Source: an uncultured Acetatifactor sp. (lineage in GTDB: Bacteria > Bacillota > Clostridia > Lachnospirales > Lachnospiraceae). Taken from it: a DNA stretch of 64,000 nt. A program made the position numbers and the translations under genes. Shown here piece by piece: positions 17,554 to 26,549 of the stretch. Each line of letters opens with the position of its first letter. Position 1 is the stretch's first letter. The stretch lies in contig CAJUAH010000021.1 in assembly GCA_910584375.1 (NCBI GenBank), positions 6,312-70,311 of the forward strand, given 5' to 3'. The notes under the pieces are model-generated. The model did not search any database. It was given only the letters and a program-made list of their open reading frames with translations, and was not told the origin of the DNA.

Positions 17554-18675
17554 ATGCAAATCAACCTTGGAGAGAAAATCAAAGAACTGCGTAAACGCGA
17601 CAAAAGAAAACAGGAGGATCTTGCGTTAGCTCTCGGTGTTACAAACCAGGCGGTATCCCGTTGGGAGGCAAACGGCGGATATCCCGATATAGAAATGCTC
17701 CCGGCCATCGCCAATTACTTTCATATCACGATAGACGAACTTTTCGGATATGACAGCGACCGGCAGACAAAGTTACAGTCCTATATAGAACAGGCGGACC
17801 AAATGTCCAGACAGCAAGACCCTGCGCCGCTTATCGCGTTTCTCCGAAATGCGATCTCAGAGTTTCCGTCAGAATGGCAGCTTAAGTACCGCCTCGCAAA
17901 CGCCCTGGTATCCATGGGATACCAAAAAAGCGATCCGGATAAAATAGTTGCCCGGGGATGCGACTGTTTTCAGTATAATACGGCGTATAACGCCCAAAAT
18001 GAATGCTGGAAAGAAGCGACGTCTTTATTTGAAGAAGTTCTTAATAGAGAAATAGACGACGACACTCGTACAACCGTAATCTTTTCCCTCATGTACCTTT
18101 ATTCCTGGATGGGCAGCCAGGAAAGCGCGGAAAGGACAGCGCTTTCCCAATCGCCCGTAAGGATCAGCAGAGAGGTGCTGCTTGCGGATATATCCGGTGA
18201 AAAATCGGAAAAATACCTTAGCGAGGCAATCCTTGGCCTGCTGCACGAGTTATACAAAGCACTCCGAACCGCTGTGATGAATAAGGATTCCCTCTCCCAT
18301 TCCCAGGCGGGGCTTGACGCGCTGCTTGCCGTTATACGGTTATATGAAAGCGTATTTGACGACGGAAACTGCGGAATCTATCACAACGACATGTGTATGC
18401 TCTATTTGCACTGTTCTTCCATAGCCGTCCGTCTGCATGATTCTGAGCACGCTTTGAGCTATTGCGAGACTGCGTTGGATCATTTTCTGAAGTTCAAACA
18501 GGTCCAGGGAATTGCTCGGCTCACGGCGCCGTTGGTCAGTAAAGCGAAGAATCTCAGTCCGAGCATCGTTCTGCTGGACCGTGAATGGTTTGAGAAACAT
18601 CTGCAGCCTTTCCCTGTGGAATGCGCGGATGCTATTAGAAACAATCCCAGATATGCGGCAATTTTTGCTCAATAA
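17554..18675 (+). CDS. XRE-family regulator with TPR-like C-terminal region
   Basis: A 373-residue protein. Residues about 6-62 form a Cro/C1 helix-turn-helix (IKELRKRDKRKQEDLALALG, then NQAVSRWEANGGYPD). The remaining 300 residues are helical and repetitive, resembling tetratricopeptide repeats (for example FPSEWQLKYRLANALVSMG). Such proteins usually sense a peptide or small ligand through the repeat domain. ATG at 17554 follows GGAGG by eight bases. The gene has its own promoter and ends at a hairpin terminator at 18710-18748. Confidence 0.85.
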   Translation: MQINLGEKIKELRKRDKRKQEDLALALGVTNQAVSRWEANGGYPDIEMLPAIANYFHITIDELFGYDSDRQTKLQSYIEQADQMSRQQDPAPLIAFLRNAISEFPSEWQLKYRLANALVSMGYQKSDPDKIVARGCDCFQYNTAYNAQNECWKEATSLFEEVLNREIDDDTRTTVIFSLMYLYSWMGSQESAERTALSQSPVRISREVLLADISGEKSEKYLSEAILGLLHELYKALRTAVMNKDSLSHSQAGLDALLAVIRLYESVFDDGNCGIYHNDMCMLYLHCSSIAVRLHDSEHALSYCETALDHFLKFKQVQGIARLTAPLVSKAKNLSPSIVLLDREWFEKHLQPFPVECADAIRNNPRYAAIFAQ

Positions 18676-18709
18676 TTGCTGCGGTTTCAATAAAAAGCTG
18701 GAAGAATTT

Positions 18710-18748
18710 GCAAAGGCTTGAGAATTTCCGTAACTCTCAAGCCTTTGC
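18710..18748. terminator. Perfect 14-bp hairpin after the HTH gene
   Basis: GCAAAGGCTTGAGA (18710-18723) pairs perfectly with TCTCAAGCCTTTGC (18735-18748) around an 11-base loop. There is no long T run on the plus strand, so termination may be weak. The right arm also contains the stop codon of the sigma-like remnant frame on the minus strand. Confidence 0.6.
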
Positions 18749-18835
18749 ATATTCCCCCGCCCCCCCCTGCTCAAACTTCTCCCGCAGCTTGTTCAAGGCT
18801 TTCTTCTCGATCCTCGACGCAAACTCTCCTGTCAA
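18737..18835 (-). pseudogene. Remnant of a sigma-factor C-terminus
   Basis: The minus strand here encodes a 32-codon frame (TTG to TGA) containing SRIEKKALNKLREKFEQG, identical to the last residues of the complete SigK encoded at 20869-21504. Upstream residues are unrelated to SigK (LTGEFA instead of GISRSYV) and a TGA closes the frame shortly before. No ribosome site is seen. It is best read as a displaced copy of the sigma-factor 3' end. A translated micro-protein is possible but less likely. Confidence 0.55.
18764..18813. repeat. Direct repeat A (copy of the sigK 3' end)
   Basis: Fifty bases matching 20872-20921 in the same orientation: the first 24 bases are identical, then one substitution, five matches, a short divergent block of four, and 16 identical bases. 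The AAA-ATPase gene lies between the two copies. Confidence 0.85.
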
Positions 18836-18864
18836 GTCAGGGCTGAAAATTCATCTAATAATTT

Positions 18865-20556
18865 TCATATACTTTTTATCAGAACTTCTTTCCCCTCAAA
18901 GGCAAAGCCATATTTCCGGATTCGGTCGCCAGGGAATCCCCTGCTCTCTAAGTCTGCCTGGTATCGCTGTTTCTCAATCTGTTTCAACGCGGCATCCGCG
19001 GTAGCCTCCAACGACTTCTCTTCACTCGAATCCCTCACCTTGAATTCCATTATGACCGCATGGTCCGTTTCGCCCTTAGGCTCCATCATAACATCATATC
19101 TTCCGAATCCGCTCTCCCGGTTGGAAGTAATGTTATAGCGGTCTGCCAGCTCCACGGCCAGTCCCAGCACAAAGCCGTGATAGAAACGCTCCGGCTGTGA
19201 TTCCATAGAGGGATTTTTCCCACTGTCAAAATAACTGAAAGTGGCCAAGGCAACCCGGTTCATATAGGCGTTCATGGACTTGACGTCATCCTGCAGCAAC
19301 GCCCGGATAAAGCCGTTGTAGACTGCACCTGAACCGGAGAACCATTTCTTTATCATCTTGCGGAACATGATCTGTACTTCCTTGTTCGTCAGCGCCAGCT
19401 CATACAGATCTGCTCCTGTGTCCTCATTTAATTCATAACTCTCCGCTTTCAGGTATCCACTTGCCAGGAACAGGCTCCAAATGGCGTTCTCATCTGCGTC
19501 TAACTGGTCGAAAATGATCTGTTCATCAATCTCCTTGAACAGATGTTCCCCTTTCAGCAGGTTCTCCATGGATATTTTTATGTCTGCGCTCCCCTCCCGG
19601 ATCAGCTTATCCACCAGGCCGTTGCTGCTGGTGTTGGCCCAGTAGGTAGAAAGCCTTTCCGTTTTCAAATAATTAATGACGGACCAGGGATTGTAAATAT
19701 CCCTGCATTTTCCAAAGGTAAAGCCGTCATACCACCTTTTGACATCATCACATTTATTCTGCATCCCATATTCATCCAATGCAGTAAATACCTCCTCCTC
19801 GGTAAATCCAAAACAATTCGCATACATCTCAGATGTCGATGTCACGACTGTCAAATGGTTCAGGTCAGAGAAAATGGATTCTTTGCTTACCCTTGTGATT
19901 CCCGTCATAACCGCCCGTTCCAGATAGGGATTTGTCTTGAACGTGGAGTTGAACAGACCTCTGATAAATTCCACCATCTCTTTCCAATAACCGTACACCC
20001 AGGCCTCCTGAAGAGGCGTGTCATATTCATCCAGCAGGATAATCACCTTTTTCCCATAATAACGATACAGGAACTCGGATAGCGTTCCCAGAGACGAAAT
20101 GGCAGAATAGTTATCCATATTTACGGAAATGTTTTTTATATAATCCTTTTCCTTTTCATTCAGGCTGCCTTCCTTCAGCAGAAATTCATATCGGTTATAC
20201 AATTTTTCAAGCAGATAAAATAAGCCTTTTTTTGCCTCAGCGAAAGAAGACGACTTTATCCCGGCAAAGCTTAAAAAGATCACTGGGTAAGTCCCCTGAA
20301 GATTCCGGTACTTCTCGTCTTTCCATATGGACAGTCCCTCAAAAATCTCTCCCTGCCCTGCATATTCTATAGAAAGAAATCTCTCTAACATGTTCATGTT
20401 CAGAGTCTTCCCGAATCTGCGCGGACGGGTAATCAATGTTACATCATCCCCGCTTTCCCACCACTCTTTGATAAAATTTGACTTATCAATATATAAATAC
20501 TGGTTCCGTATCAATTTGTCAAAACTTTGGATTCCTATTCCTACGGTTCTCGCCAT
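18865..20556 (-). CDS. AAA-ATPase with PD-(D/E)XK-like C-terminal domain
   Basis: A 563-residue protein of the AAA-ATPase_like plus PDDEXK_9 type, frequent in anaerobes and often horizontally moved. The N-terminal half has FDKLIRNQYLYIDKSNFIKE, a Walker A variant RPRRFGKTLNMNML (about 37-50) and Walker B VIILLDEYDTPL (about 172-183). The C-terminal end has GFGRYDVMMEP and HAVIMEFKVR, which supply the D and ExK of a PD-(D/E)XK nuclease fold. ATG at 20556 follows GGAGG by nine bases. A sigK 3' end copy is present on each side, suggesting insertion. Proposed roles for the family include nucleic-acid processing or defence; none is established. Confidence 0.88.
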   Translation of the reverse strand: MARTVGIGIQSFDKLIRNQYLYIDKSNFIKEWWESGDDVTLITRPRRFGKTLNMNMLERFLSIEYAGQGEIFEGLSIWKDEKYRNLQGTYPVIFLSFAGIKSSSFAEAKKGLFYLLEKLYNRYEFLLKEGSLNEKEKDYIKNISVNMDNYSAISSLGTLSEFLYRYYGKKVIILLDEYDTPLQEAWVYGYWKEMVEFIRGLFNSTFKTNPYLERAVMTGITRVSKESIFSDLNHLTVVTSTSEMYANCFGFTEEEVFTALDEYGMQNKCDDVKRWYDGFTFGKCRDIYNPWSVINYLKTERLSTYWANTSSNGLVDKLIREGSADIKISMENLLKGEHLFKEIDEQIIFDQLDADENAIWSLFLASGYLKAESYELNEDTGADLYELALTNKEVQIMFRKMIKKWFSGSGAVYNGFIRALLQDDVKSMNAYMNRVALATFSYFDSGKNPSMESQPERFYHGFVLGLAVELADRYNITSNRESGFGRYDVMMEPKGETDHAVIMEFKVRDSSEEKSLEATADAALKQIEKQRYQADLESRGFPGDRIRKYGFAFEGKEVLIKSI

Positions 20557-20719
20557 GGCAATATGCCTCCACATTCCAAACATCCATAACATTACCATAT
20601 TCTAAGTATCAAAATCAGTGCCTTCTTCATAGTCATACCGTTATAAACAAAGCGGCAATAAAACTTATCATATCAAGTATTCAAACAATATATAAGTCGT
20701 TACCCACATACCCAACCTT

Positions 20720-20748
20720 ATTATACATGCTCCTCATATAACCTACAA
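20720..20748 (-). promoter_or_regulatory. Sigma-A type promoter upstream of the AAA-ATPase gene
   Basis: Minus strand TTGTAG (20743-20748) and TATAAT (20720-20725) with a 17-bp spacer, about 165 bp before the start. The whole 312-bp gap 20557-20868 is very AT-rich compared with its surroundings and holds nothing else recognisable. Confidence 0.5.
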
Positions 20749-20868
20749 GGAATTTTATAATATTTATACCCCTTATCAAACAAAATAGGACAGAATCAGT
20801 TCAACAGTCCCAGTCAAACTAACTCTATCCCATTTTATTAACAGTTCTTCCTCTTATTCGCTCTCCGC

Positions 20869-21504
20869 CTACCCCTGCTCAAACTTCTCCCGCAGTTTGT
20901 TAAGCGCTTTCTTCTCGATCCGACTCACATAACTCCGCGAGATTCCCAATCTCTCCCCGATCTCGCTCTGGGTCAGTTCCCGGTTCCCCCACAGTCCGTA
21001 CCGCAGCAGCAGTATCTCTCGCTCCCGGTCGGTCAACTCCCGCTGCATCAGCGTCATCAGCCTGCGGACATTGCCCCGCAGTTCCAGGGCCTCCACCACG
21101 TCCGGCTGCTCCTGCTCGATCACGTCCATCAGGTGTATCTCGTTCCCCTCTTTGTCCTGTCCGATGGGTTCGTAGAGGGATACTTCCCGGGACGTCTTTT
21201 TCTTGCTGCGCAGCAGCATCAGCAATTCATTGTCAATGCATCTGCAGGCGTAGGTGGCCAGCCGCCCCTTGCCCGCGTCAAAAGTGTCTATGGCCTTGAT
21301 CAGGCCGATACAGCCGATGGAAATCATATCCTCCATATCTTCGTCCACATTCTGATATTTCTTGGCCACATGGGCCACCAGGCGCAGATTTCGCTCTATG
21401 AGAATGTCCTTGGCAGCCTTGGCCTGATCGGCGTCTCCCTCCCGGAGCTGGCGGACATAGTAGGTTTCTTCTCCTGAGGTCAAAGGTTTCTGAAAGGTCT
21501 TCAA
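20869..21504 (-). CDS. sigK: RNA polymerase sporulation sigma factor SigK
   Basis: A 211-residue sigma-70 family factor acting late in the mother cell during spore formation. Region 2 is complete (LIERNLRLVAHVAKKYQNVD; DMISIGCIGLIKAIDTFDAG; LATYACRCIDNELLMLLRSK) and the SigK-type SLYEPIGQDKEGNEI linker follows. Region 4 ends with the HTH LTQSEIGERLGISRSYVSRI. The start is TTG at 21504, six bases after GGAGG. The reading frame is continuous, so no skin-type element splits it, and no long pro-sequence is seen. A weak sigma-E like -10 (CATAGACT on the minus strand, 21535-21542) lies upstream. SigE is the alternative identity, but the short pro-region favours SigK. Confidence 0.88.
   Translation of the reverse strand: MKTFQKPLTSGEETYYVRQLREGDADQAKAAKDILIERNLRLVAHVAKKYQNVDEDMEDMISIGCIGLIKAIDTFDAGKGRLATYACRCIDNELLMLLRSKKKTSREVSLYEPIGQDKEGNEIHLMDVIEQEQPDVVEALELRGNVRRLMTLMQRELTDREREILLLRYGLWGNRELTQSEIGERLGISRSYVSRIEKKALNKLREKFEQG
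20872..20921. repeat. Direct repeat B (sigK 3' end)
   Basis: The genuine last 50 bases of sigK coding sequence, matched by 18764-18813. Together they bracket a segment of about 2.1 kb that contains only the AAA-ATPase gene and AT-rich flanks. Confidence 0.85.
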
Positions 21505-21627
21505 TCGCAGCCTCCACAGGATACTCTTACCTCTAGTCTATGTGCCTGGGACAGTACAGGTGCATTTCCCAATTTTCACTATTTCTGTTCTTCCCTCCCG
21601 GGATACAGCCCCATCCTCCTCGCCGTA

Positions 21628-21752
21628 CAAAATCCTCTGCCATTCCCGGCTTTAGCACTACTTTCTCTCACAAAATCCGCCGCCATTCCCGGCTTTAGCA
21701 CTACTTTCCCGCGCAAAATTCGCCGCTACCCCCTGTTTTATCACTACTTTCA
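21628..21752. repeat. 43-bp tandem repeat, about three copies
   Basis: Units start at 21628, 21671 and 21714, each beginning CAAAAT and ending near CACTACTTT. Units 1 and 2 differ at very few bases; unit 3 is more diverged and fades at about 21752. The array lies between hemW and sigK, in the gene-free stretch 21505-21819, which otherwise shows no gene. Confidence 0.85.
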
Positions 21753-21819
21753 CGGTATCATGGGCAAAATGCGTTGCGCTTAACTGTACTAATTGATATA
21801 TGCGCTGGCGCGCACAAAG

Positions 21820-22989
21820 TCAAGGTATAACAGGCTCCAGGAAATCCGCCATCACATAATTGGCCAGATCCAGCCCTCTCTCCGTCAGGCACAGACGTCG
21901 GCCATTCCCGCTGTCCTGCCAGGTCAACAGCCCCTGCCCCACATGTCGGCAGATGGCCTCGCCGTAGACCTGCTCCAATCCACAGTGAAAAGTATCGAGA
22001 AAATCCTGCTCCCCCACGCCCGCTGTCAAACGCAGTCCCAGAAACATGAACTCCCCCATCTGCTCCGCCGCAGACAACCGGCAGAGCGGTTCCCTCTGCC
22101 ACAGCGGTTCCTCCAGATAGGCCGCCAGGTCCCTCCCGTTCTGGAACCTGACATTTTCGATCAGGGAGGCCGCCCCGATGCCAAAACCCAAATAATTTTC
22201 CCGGGTCCAGTACCCCCGGTTATGGCGGCACGCACAGCCCTCTTTCGCATAGTTGGATATCTCATAGCGCCGGTATCCGTATTCCAGCAAAATCTCCCTC
22301 GTCAGCTGATACAACGCCCGCTCCGTATCCTCATCCGGCAGCATCAGCTCCCCCGCCCCGTAGCGCTCCCAAAAGGCCGTCCCCTCCTCCAGGATCAGGC
22401 TGTAGGCGGAAATATGCTCCGGCGGGGGCGCAAGCTCCGCCACCCGCCGCAGGGTAGTCTCATAAGAGTCCGGCGTCTGCCCGGGCAGGCCGCTCATAAC
22501 GTCCACATTGATATGCGTGAAACCCGCTGCCACCGCCGCAGCATACGCGTCCTGGAACTGCCGCCAGGTATGGATCCGCCCCAGCGCCTTCAATTCCTCA
22601 TCCCAGGAAGACTGCAATCCCAGGCTCAGACGGTTCACACCCGCCCGGCGATATCCCGCCAGAGACGTCCGGTTCACCGTGCCCGGGTTGGCCTCCATCG
22701 TGATCTCCGCCTGAGGGGAAAACCGGTAAAGACAGCGCACCGCATCCAGAATGCGCCCGATCTGCCCCGGTTCCAGTACGCTGGGCGTACCGCCGCCTAT
22801 AAACACGGTAGCTACATGATAATCCCGATACTGCGCCGCCCGCCCCCGGATCTCCCGCTCCAGAGCCCTCACATATTTTTCCCGCGTGTCCCGACTTGCG
22901 GGGGCGGACAGAAAATCACAGTAGCCGCACTTGCGCAGACAGAACGGGATATGCACATATATCTCCAGATTTTTAGTATTTTCCTCCAT
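21820..22989 (-). CDS. hemW: HemW, radical SAM heme chaperone (CPO-like)
   Basis: A 389-residue radical SAM protein related to coproporphyrinogen dehydrogenase HemN, now regarded as a heme chaperone. The Fe-S triad is C17-X3-C21-X2-C24 in PFCLRKCGYCDF. IGGGTPSVL and MEANPGTVN are the SAM-binding strands, and a HemN C-terminal domain follows (GEFMFLGLRLTAGV). It lacks the N-terminal extension and extra cysteine of true HemN. ATG at 22989 lies two bases after the lepA stop with GGAAG upstream, so lepA and hemW are co-transcribed, an arrangement common in Firmicutes. Confidence 0.94.
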   Translation of the reverse strand: MEENTKNLEIYVHIPFCLRKCGYCDFLSAPASRDTREKYVRALEREIRGRAAQYRDYHVATVFIGGGTPSVLEPGQIGRILDAVRCLYRFSPQAEITMEANPGTVNRTSLAGYRRAGVNRLSLGLQSSWDEELKALGRIHTWRQFQDAYAAAVAAGFTHINVDVMSGLPGQTPDSYETTLRRVAELAPPPEHISAYSLILEEGTAFWERYGAGELMLPDEDTERALYQLTREILLEYGYRRYEISNYAKEGCACRHNRGYWTRENYLGFGIGAASLIENVRFQNGRDLAAYLEEPLWQREPLCRLSAAEQMGEFMFLGLRLTAGVGEQDFLDTFHCGLEQVYGEAICRHVGQGLLTWQDSGNGRRLCLTERGLDLANYVMADFLEPVIP

Positions 22990-22991
22990 AG

Positions 22992-24809
22992 CTACTTCCG
23001 ATCGTCCAGTTTCAGCACGCTCATGAAAGCCTTCTGGGGTATCTCCACATTGCCGATCTGGCGCATACGTTTCTTGCCTTCCTTCTGCTTTTCCAGAAGT
23101 TTCTTTTTGCGGGTGATATCGCCGCCGTAACACTTGGCCAGCACATCCTTACGCATGGCCTTGACGGTCTCTCTGGCGATGATCTTGCCCCCCACCGCCG
23201 CCTGTATGGGAATCTCAAACAGATGCCTGGGGATCTCGTCCTTGAGCTTTTCACACATCTTCCGCCCCCGCTCGTACGCGGAATCCGCATGAACGATAAA
23301 GGACAACGCATCCACTTCCTCCCGGTTGATCAGGATATCCAGTTTCACCAGGCTGGACTGCTCATAGCCCTTTAAGTCATAGTCAAAGGAGGCATAGCCC
23401 CGGGACCGGGATTTGAGCGCGTCAAAAAAGTCATAAATAATCTCGTTTAAGGGCAGTTCGTATTTCAACAGCGCCCGGGTACCCTCTATATACTCCATGC
23501 CCAGATAGCGGCCCCGCCGTTCCTGGCACAGCTCCATGATGGAACCGATAAACTCGCTGGTGACCATAATCTCGGCATTGACGATGGGTTCCTCCATATA
23601 CTCGATCTCGGAGGGGTCCGGCAGATTGGAGGGATTGGTCAGTTCCACGGTCTCCCCGTTGGTTCTGTGTACCTTATAGATAACGCCCGGCGCGGTGGTC
23701 ACCAGATCCAGATTGTACTCTCTCTCCAGCCTCTCCTGTATGATCTCCAGATGCAGCAGCCCCAGGAATCCGCAGCGGAATCCAAATCCCAGCGCCACCG
23801 AAGTCTCCGGCTCGTAGTGCAAAGAAGCGTCGTTTAACTGCAATTTTTCCAACGCGTCCCGCAGATCCGGATACTTGGCGCCGTCCGCGGGATACATGCC
23901 GCAGTACACCATGGACTGCACTTTTTTATAACCGGGCAGCGGCTCCGCGCAGGGATTGCGGTCGTCCGTCACCGTATCCCCCACCGCCGTATCCTTCAGA
24001 TTCTTGATGGAGGCGGTGATGTAGCCCACCATACCGGCGGAAAGCTCCTCGCAGGGGATGAACTGGCCCGCGCCGAAATACCCCACCTCCACCACCTCCT
24101 GTTTTGCCCCGGTGGCCATCATGCGGATCACAGTGCCCTTTTTCACCCTGCCTTCCTTAATCCGGCAGAAAATAATGACGCCCTTGTAGGAGTCGTACAC
24201 AGAGTCAAAGATCAGCGCCTGCAACGGATTGTCCGGACTGCCGCCGGGAGCCGGAATCCTGTGTACGATCTGCTCCAGCACCTGGTCGATGCCGATGCCG
24301 TTCTTGGCGGAAATCAGGGGGGCGTCCTGGGCCTCCAGGCCGATCACGTCCTCGATCTCCTCGATCACCCTCTGGGGTTCCGCGCTGGGCAGATCGATCT
24401 TATTGATCACCGGAAACACTTCCAGATCGTGATCCAGCGCCAGATACACATTGGCCAGGGTCTGGGCCTCGATCCCCTGGGCGGCGTCCACCACCAGGAT
24501 CGCTCCGTCGCAGGCCGCCAGGGAACGGCTGACCTCATAATTAAAATCCACATGCCCCGGCGTATCGATGAGATTGAAGATATATTCCTGCCCGTCCTGG
24601 GCCTTGTAGATCGTGCGCACGGTCTGGGCCTTGATGGTGATGCCCCTCTCCCGCTCCAGCTCCATATTGTCCAGCACCTGAGCCTGCATCTCCCGGCTGG
24701 TCAAAAGCCCGGTGCTCTCGATGATGCGATCCGCCAGGGTTGACTTGCCGTGGTCGATATGCGCCACTATACAAAAATTGCGTATTCTGCTCTGCTCTAT
24801 AGAACTCAT
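22992..24809 (-). CDS. lepA: Elongation factor 4 (LepA)
   Basis: A 605-residue translational GTPase that acts on ribosomes under stress. G1 AHIDHGKST, G2 region RERGITIKAQT, G3 DTPGHVDF and G4 NKIDLPSA are all present. The unique C-terminal domain carries GGDITRKKKLLEKQKEGKKR, diagnostic for LepA. ATG at 24809 follows AGAGG by eight bases; the longer frame to 24872 has no similarity. First gene of lepA-hemW. Confidence 0.97.
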   Translation of the reverse strand: MSSIEQSRIRNFCIVAHIDHGKSTLADRIIESTGLLTSREMQAQVLDNMELERERGITIKAQTVRTIYKAQDGQEYIFNLIDTPGHVDFNYEVSRSLAACDGAILVVDAAQGIEAQTLANVYLALDHDLEVFPVINKIDLPSAEPQRVIEEIEDVIGLEAQDAPLISAKNGIGIDQVLEQIVHRIPAPGGSPDNPLQALIFDSVYDSYKGVIIFCRIKEGRVKKGTVIRMMATGAKQEVVEVGYFGAGQFIPCEELSAGMVGYITASIKNLKDTAVGDTVTDDRNPCAEPLPGYKKVQSMVYCGMYPADGAKYPDLRDALEKLQLNDASLHYEPETSVALGFGFRCGFLGLLHLEIIQERLEREYNLDLVTTAPGVIYKVHRTNGETVELTNPSNLPDPSEIEYMEEPIVNAEIMVTSEFIGSIMELCQERRGRYLGMEYIEGTRALLKYELPLNEIIYDFFDALKSRSRGYASFDYDLKGYEQSSLVKLDILINREEVDALSFIVHADSAYERGRKMCEKLKDEIPRHLFEIPIQAAVGGKIIARETVKAMRKDVLAKCYGGDITRKKKLLEKQKEGKKRMRQIGNVEIPQKAFMSVLKLDDRK

Positions 24810-24911
24810 CCGTATTTCCTCTCTGTCTCCCGCTTTCATGCAGCCGCAGGGTCCTTGCGTTCCTGCCCACATGTCCCCATTCTACCAGAAATTCCCCGAC
24901 TCCGCAAGCCT

Positions 24912-25130
24912 ATATCCCGGCTCTGTCAGAGCAATATCCCGGCTCTGTCAGCGCAATATCCCAACTCTGTCAGCGCAATATCCCAACTCTGTCAGCGCAA
25001 TATCCCAACTCTGTCAGCGCAATATCCCGACTCTGTCAGCGCAATATCCTGTTCTCATCAGGGCAAATCCCATCCCTTCCAGAGCAATATCCCATCCCCG
25101 TCAGGACATATCAAGTCCCTTTCAGGGCGA
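24912..25130. repeat. 22-bp tandem repeat array, about ten copies
   Basis: Units of the form ATATCCCAACTCTGTCAGCG plus CA run head to tail from 24912. Units 3-5 are identical, units 1, 2 and 6 differ by one to three bases, and units from about 25044 on decay and vary between 21 and 22 bp. There are no unique spacers, so it is not CRISPR. The array fills nearly all of the lepA-spoIIP gap, and its decayed right end supplies the last codons and stop of spoIIP. Confidence 0.9.
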
Positions 25131-26477
25131 TACCCCGACGGCGCCCTCACGGGTCTGCTCCCCGGACAGCACCAGATCCAGCAGATGCGCAATGGGATCG
25201 CAGGCGTTCATAGCCTCCTCCAGCGTATTGTTCTGTGCCCCCAGCTCGATTAACAGTGTACGGGGACGCAGATGCATATTATAACGATAACCGTTTATGT
25301 AATTTCTCCGGGTCAGGCCGGGATAATATTCTTCCGCTTTCAATTTCATCTGAAAAGAAAACGCCAGATTGTCCGACAGGTTGTCGTTTTGCAGATAATC
25401 AATGCTGCCGGTTCTGCGGGTCCAACTGATTCCGTTAAAAAACATGAACCGTGCGGTGGGCCTTCCGTCCAAATCCATGACCAGGCGGTTGCTCTCGTCT
25501 GCCACGGCGTCCCGGTGCAGATCAATGATTACCTGGATCTGCGGATTTTCCTCCAGCAGCCGGGTGATCTCCGGCAAAGAACGGGAATAGGCATTATCTC
25601 TGGTCTCTTTATCATAAGCGCCCAGATGGTGCAATACCTGATAACCGTACCGCTGTTCCAGGATATCCGCCAGATGCTGCCCTACCCCCATGATGGTCGT
25701 GGAGTCGTCCCCAGGTACCGAATCCGCAAATCCCTCCCGGGAATGGGTATGGTAGATCAGTATCTGCGGCCCTTCCTGCCCCTTGTCAATGCTCAGATCC
25801 CGCTGCGACAGTTTCTCCACATCCAGCAAATCTCTGCCTATATTAGTGACACTGTCCACGGAGTAATAGCGGTTTCGCAATGTCTCATAATCCTGCAATT
25901 CCGTGAGATCCACTGTCTGCTGCCGCACATGGGGGGTGAATCCCCCGCTCTCCCCGTCTAAAATCGCGTTTTCCGAACTGACCGCATCCGGGATACCGGC
26001 TGTCAGACCCCCGCTTTCCGGCTGCTCTGTCTCATCCCCGGCATACCATCCGTTTTCCGCCAGCAGGCTCTCCAGATCCAGCATTGTCACACTGTCTGTA
26101 TCCTCCGTGAAATGTTCCTGATTTTCCAGTCTCATCAGTTCTTCCAGCGTCAGCTCTGTCTCCTGTGAAAATGCCCCGTCCGGTTGCCGCACAGCCACCT
26201 GACCGGCCTGGGTCCGGTAAAGGTATCCGGGCATCCATTCCTCCAGCGCCTCCCGGGTGACGGTCAAATCCTCCTGCCCCTCCTGCCCCCATGCCAGAAC
26301 CGGCAGCAATTCCCCGGCGCTCTCCTCACATTCTGCCCGAAACAGCCGCGCGGACAGGCTCTCCCGCCGGGAACGTTCACCTCCGCCTGCCAGCGCCTGC
26401 CATATGGCCAACAGGATACCGCATACCACAATGACAGGGATTATTTTATTACCGATCCTGTGTTTGACAGGCCTCAC
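25122..26477 (-). CDS. spoIIP: Stage II sporulation protein P
   Basis: A 451-residue membrane-anchored peptidoglycan amidase/endopeptidase needed with SpoIID and SpoIIM for engulfment. One membrane helix lies at about 12-30. A variable, acidic linker runs to about 225. The SpoIIP catalytic domain then shows ILIYHTHSREGF, VIIDLHRDAV and LLIELGAQNNTLEEA, with the zinc-binding histidines and glutamates of amidase_3-like folds. The start is GTG at 26477 with a weak ribosome site. The stop lies within the decayed end of the 22-bp repeat array, so the last residues differ from what homologues are likely to have. The gpr gene is 72 bp upstream, in the usual gpr-spoIIP order. Confidence 0.94.
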   Translation of the reverse strand: MRPVKHRIGNKIIPVIVVCGILLAIWQALAGGGERSRRESLSARLFRAECEESAGELLPVLAWGQEGQEDLTVTREALEEWMPGYLYRTQAGQVAVRQPDGAFSQETELTLEELMRLENQEHFTEDTDSVTMLDLESLLAENGWYAGDETEQPESGGLTAGIPDAVSSENAILDGESGGFTPHVRQQTVDLTELQDYETLRNRYYSVDSVTNIGRDLLDVEKLSQRDLSIDKGQEGPQILIYHTHSREGFADSVPGDDSTTIMGVGQHLADILEQRYGYQVLHHLGAYDKETRDNAYSRSLPEITRLLEENPQIQVIIDLHRDAVADESNRLVMDLDGRPTARFMFFNGISWTRRTGSIDYLQNDNLSDNLAFSFQMKLKAEEYYPGLTRRNYINGYRYNMHLRPRTLLIELGAQNNTLEEAMNACDPIAHLLDLVLSGEQTREGAVGVSP

Positions 26478-26549
26478 CCGCTTTCACCCGGTTCATCCTT
26501 ATTACTATATGCATTTCCGGCCTGCGACATTCCAGAGCGGATACCGGAT

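Noticed and set aside
20869..21504. sigK interrupted by a skin-like element
   Set aside because: The frame is continuous from TTG to stop with regions 2 and 4 intact.
24912..25130. CRISPR array
   Set aside because: Units are contiguous 22-bp repeats without unique spacers, and no cas genes are present.
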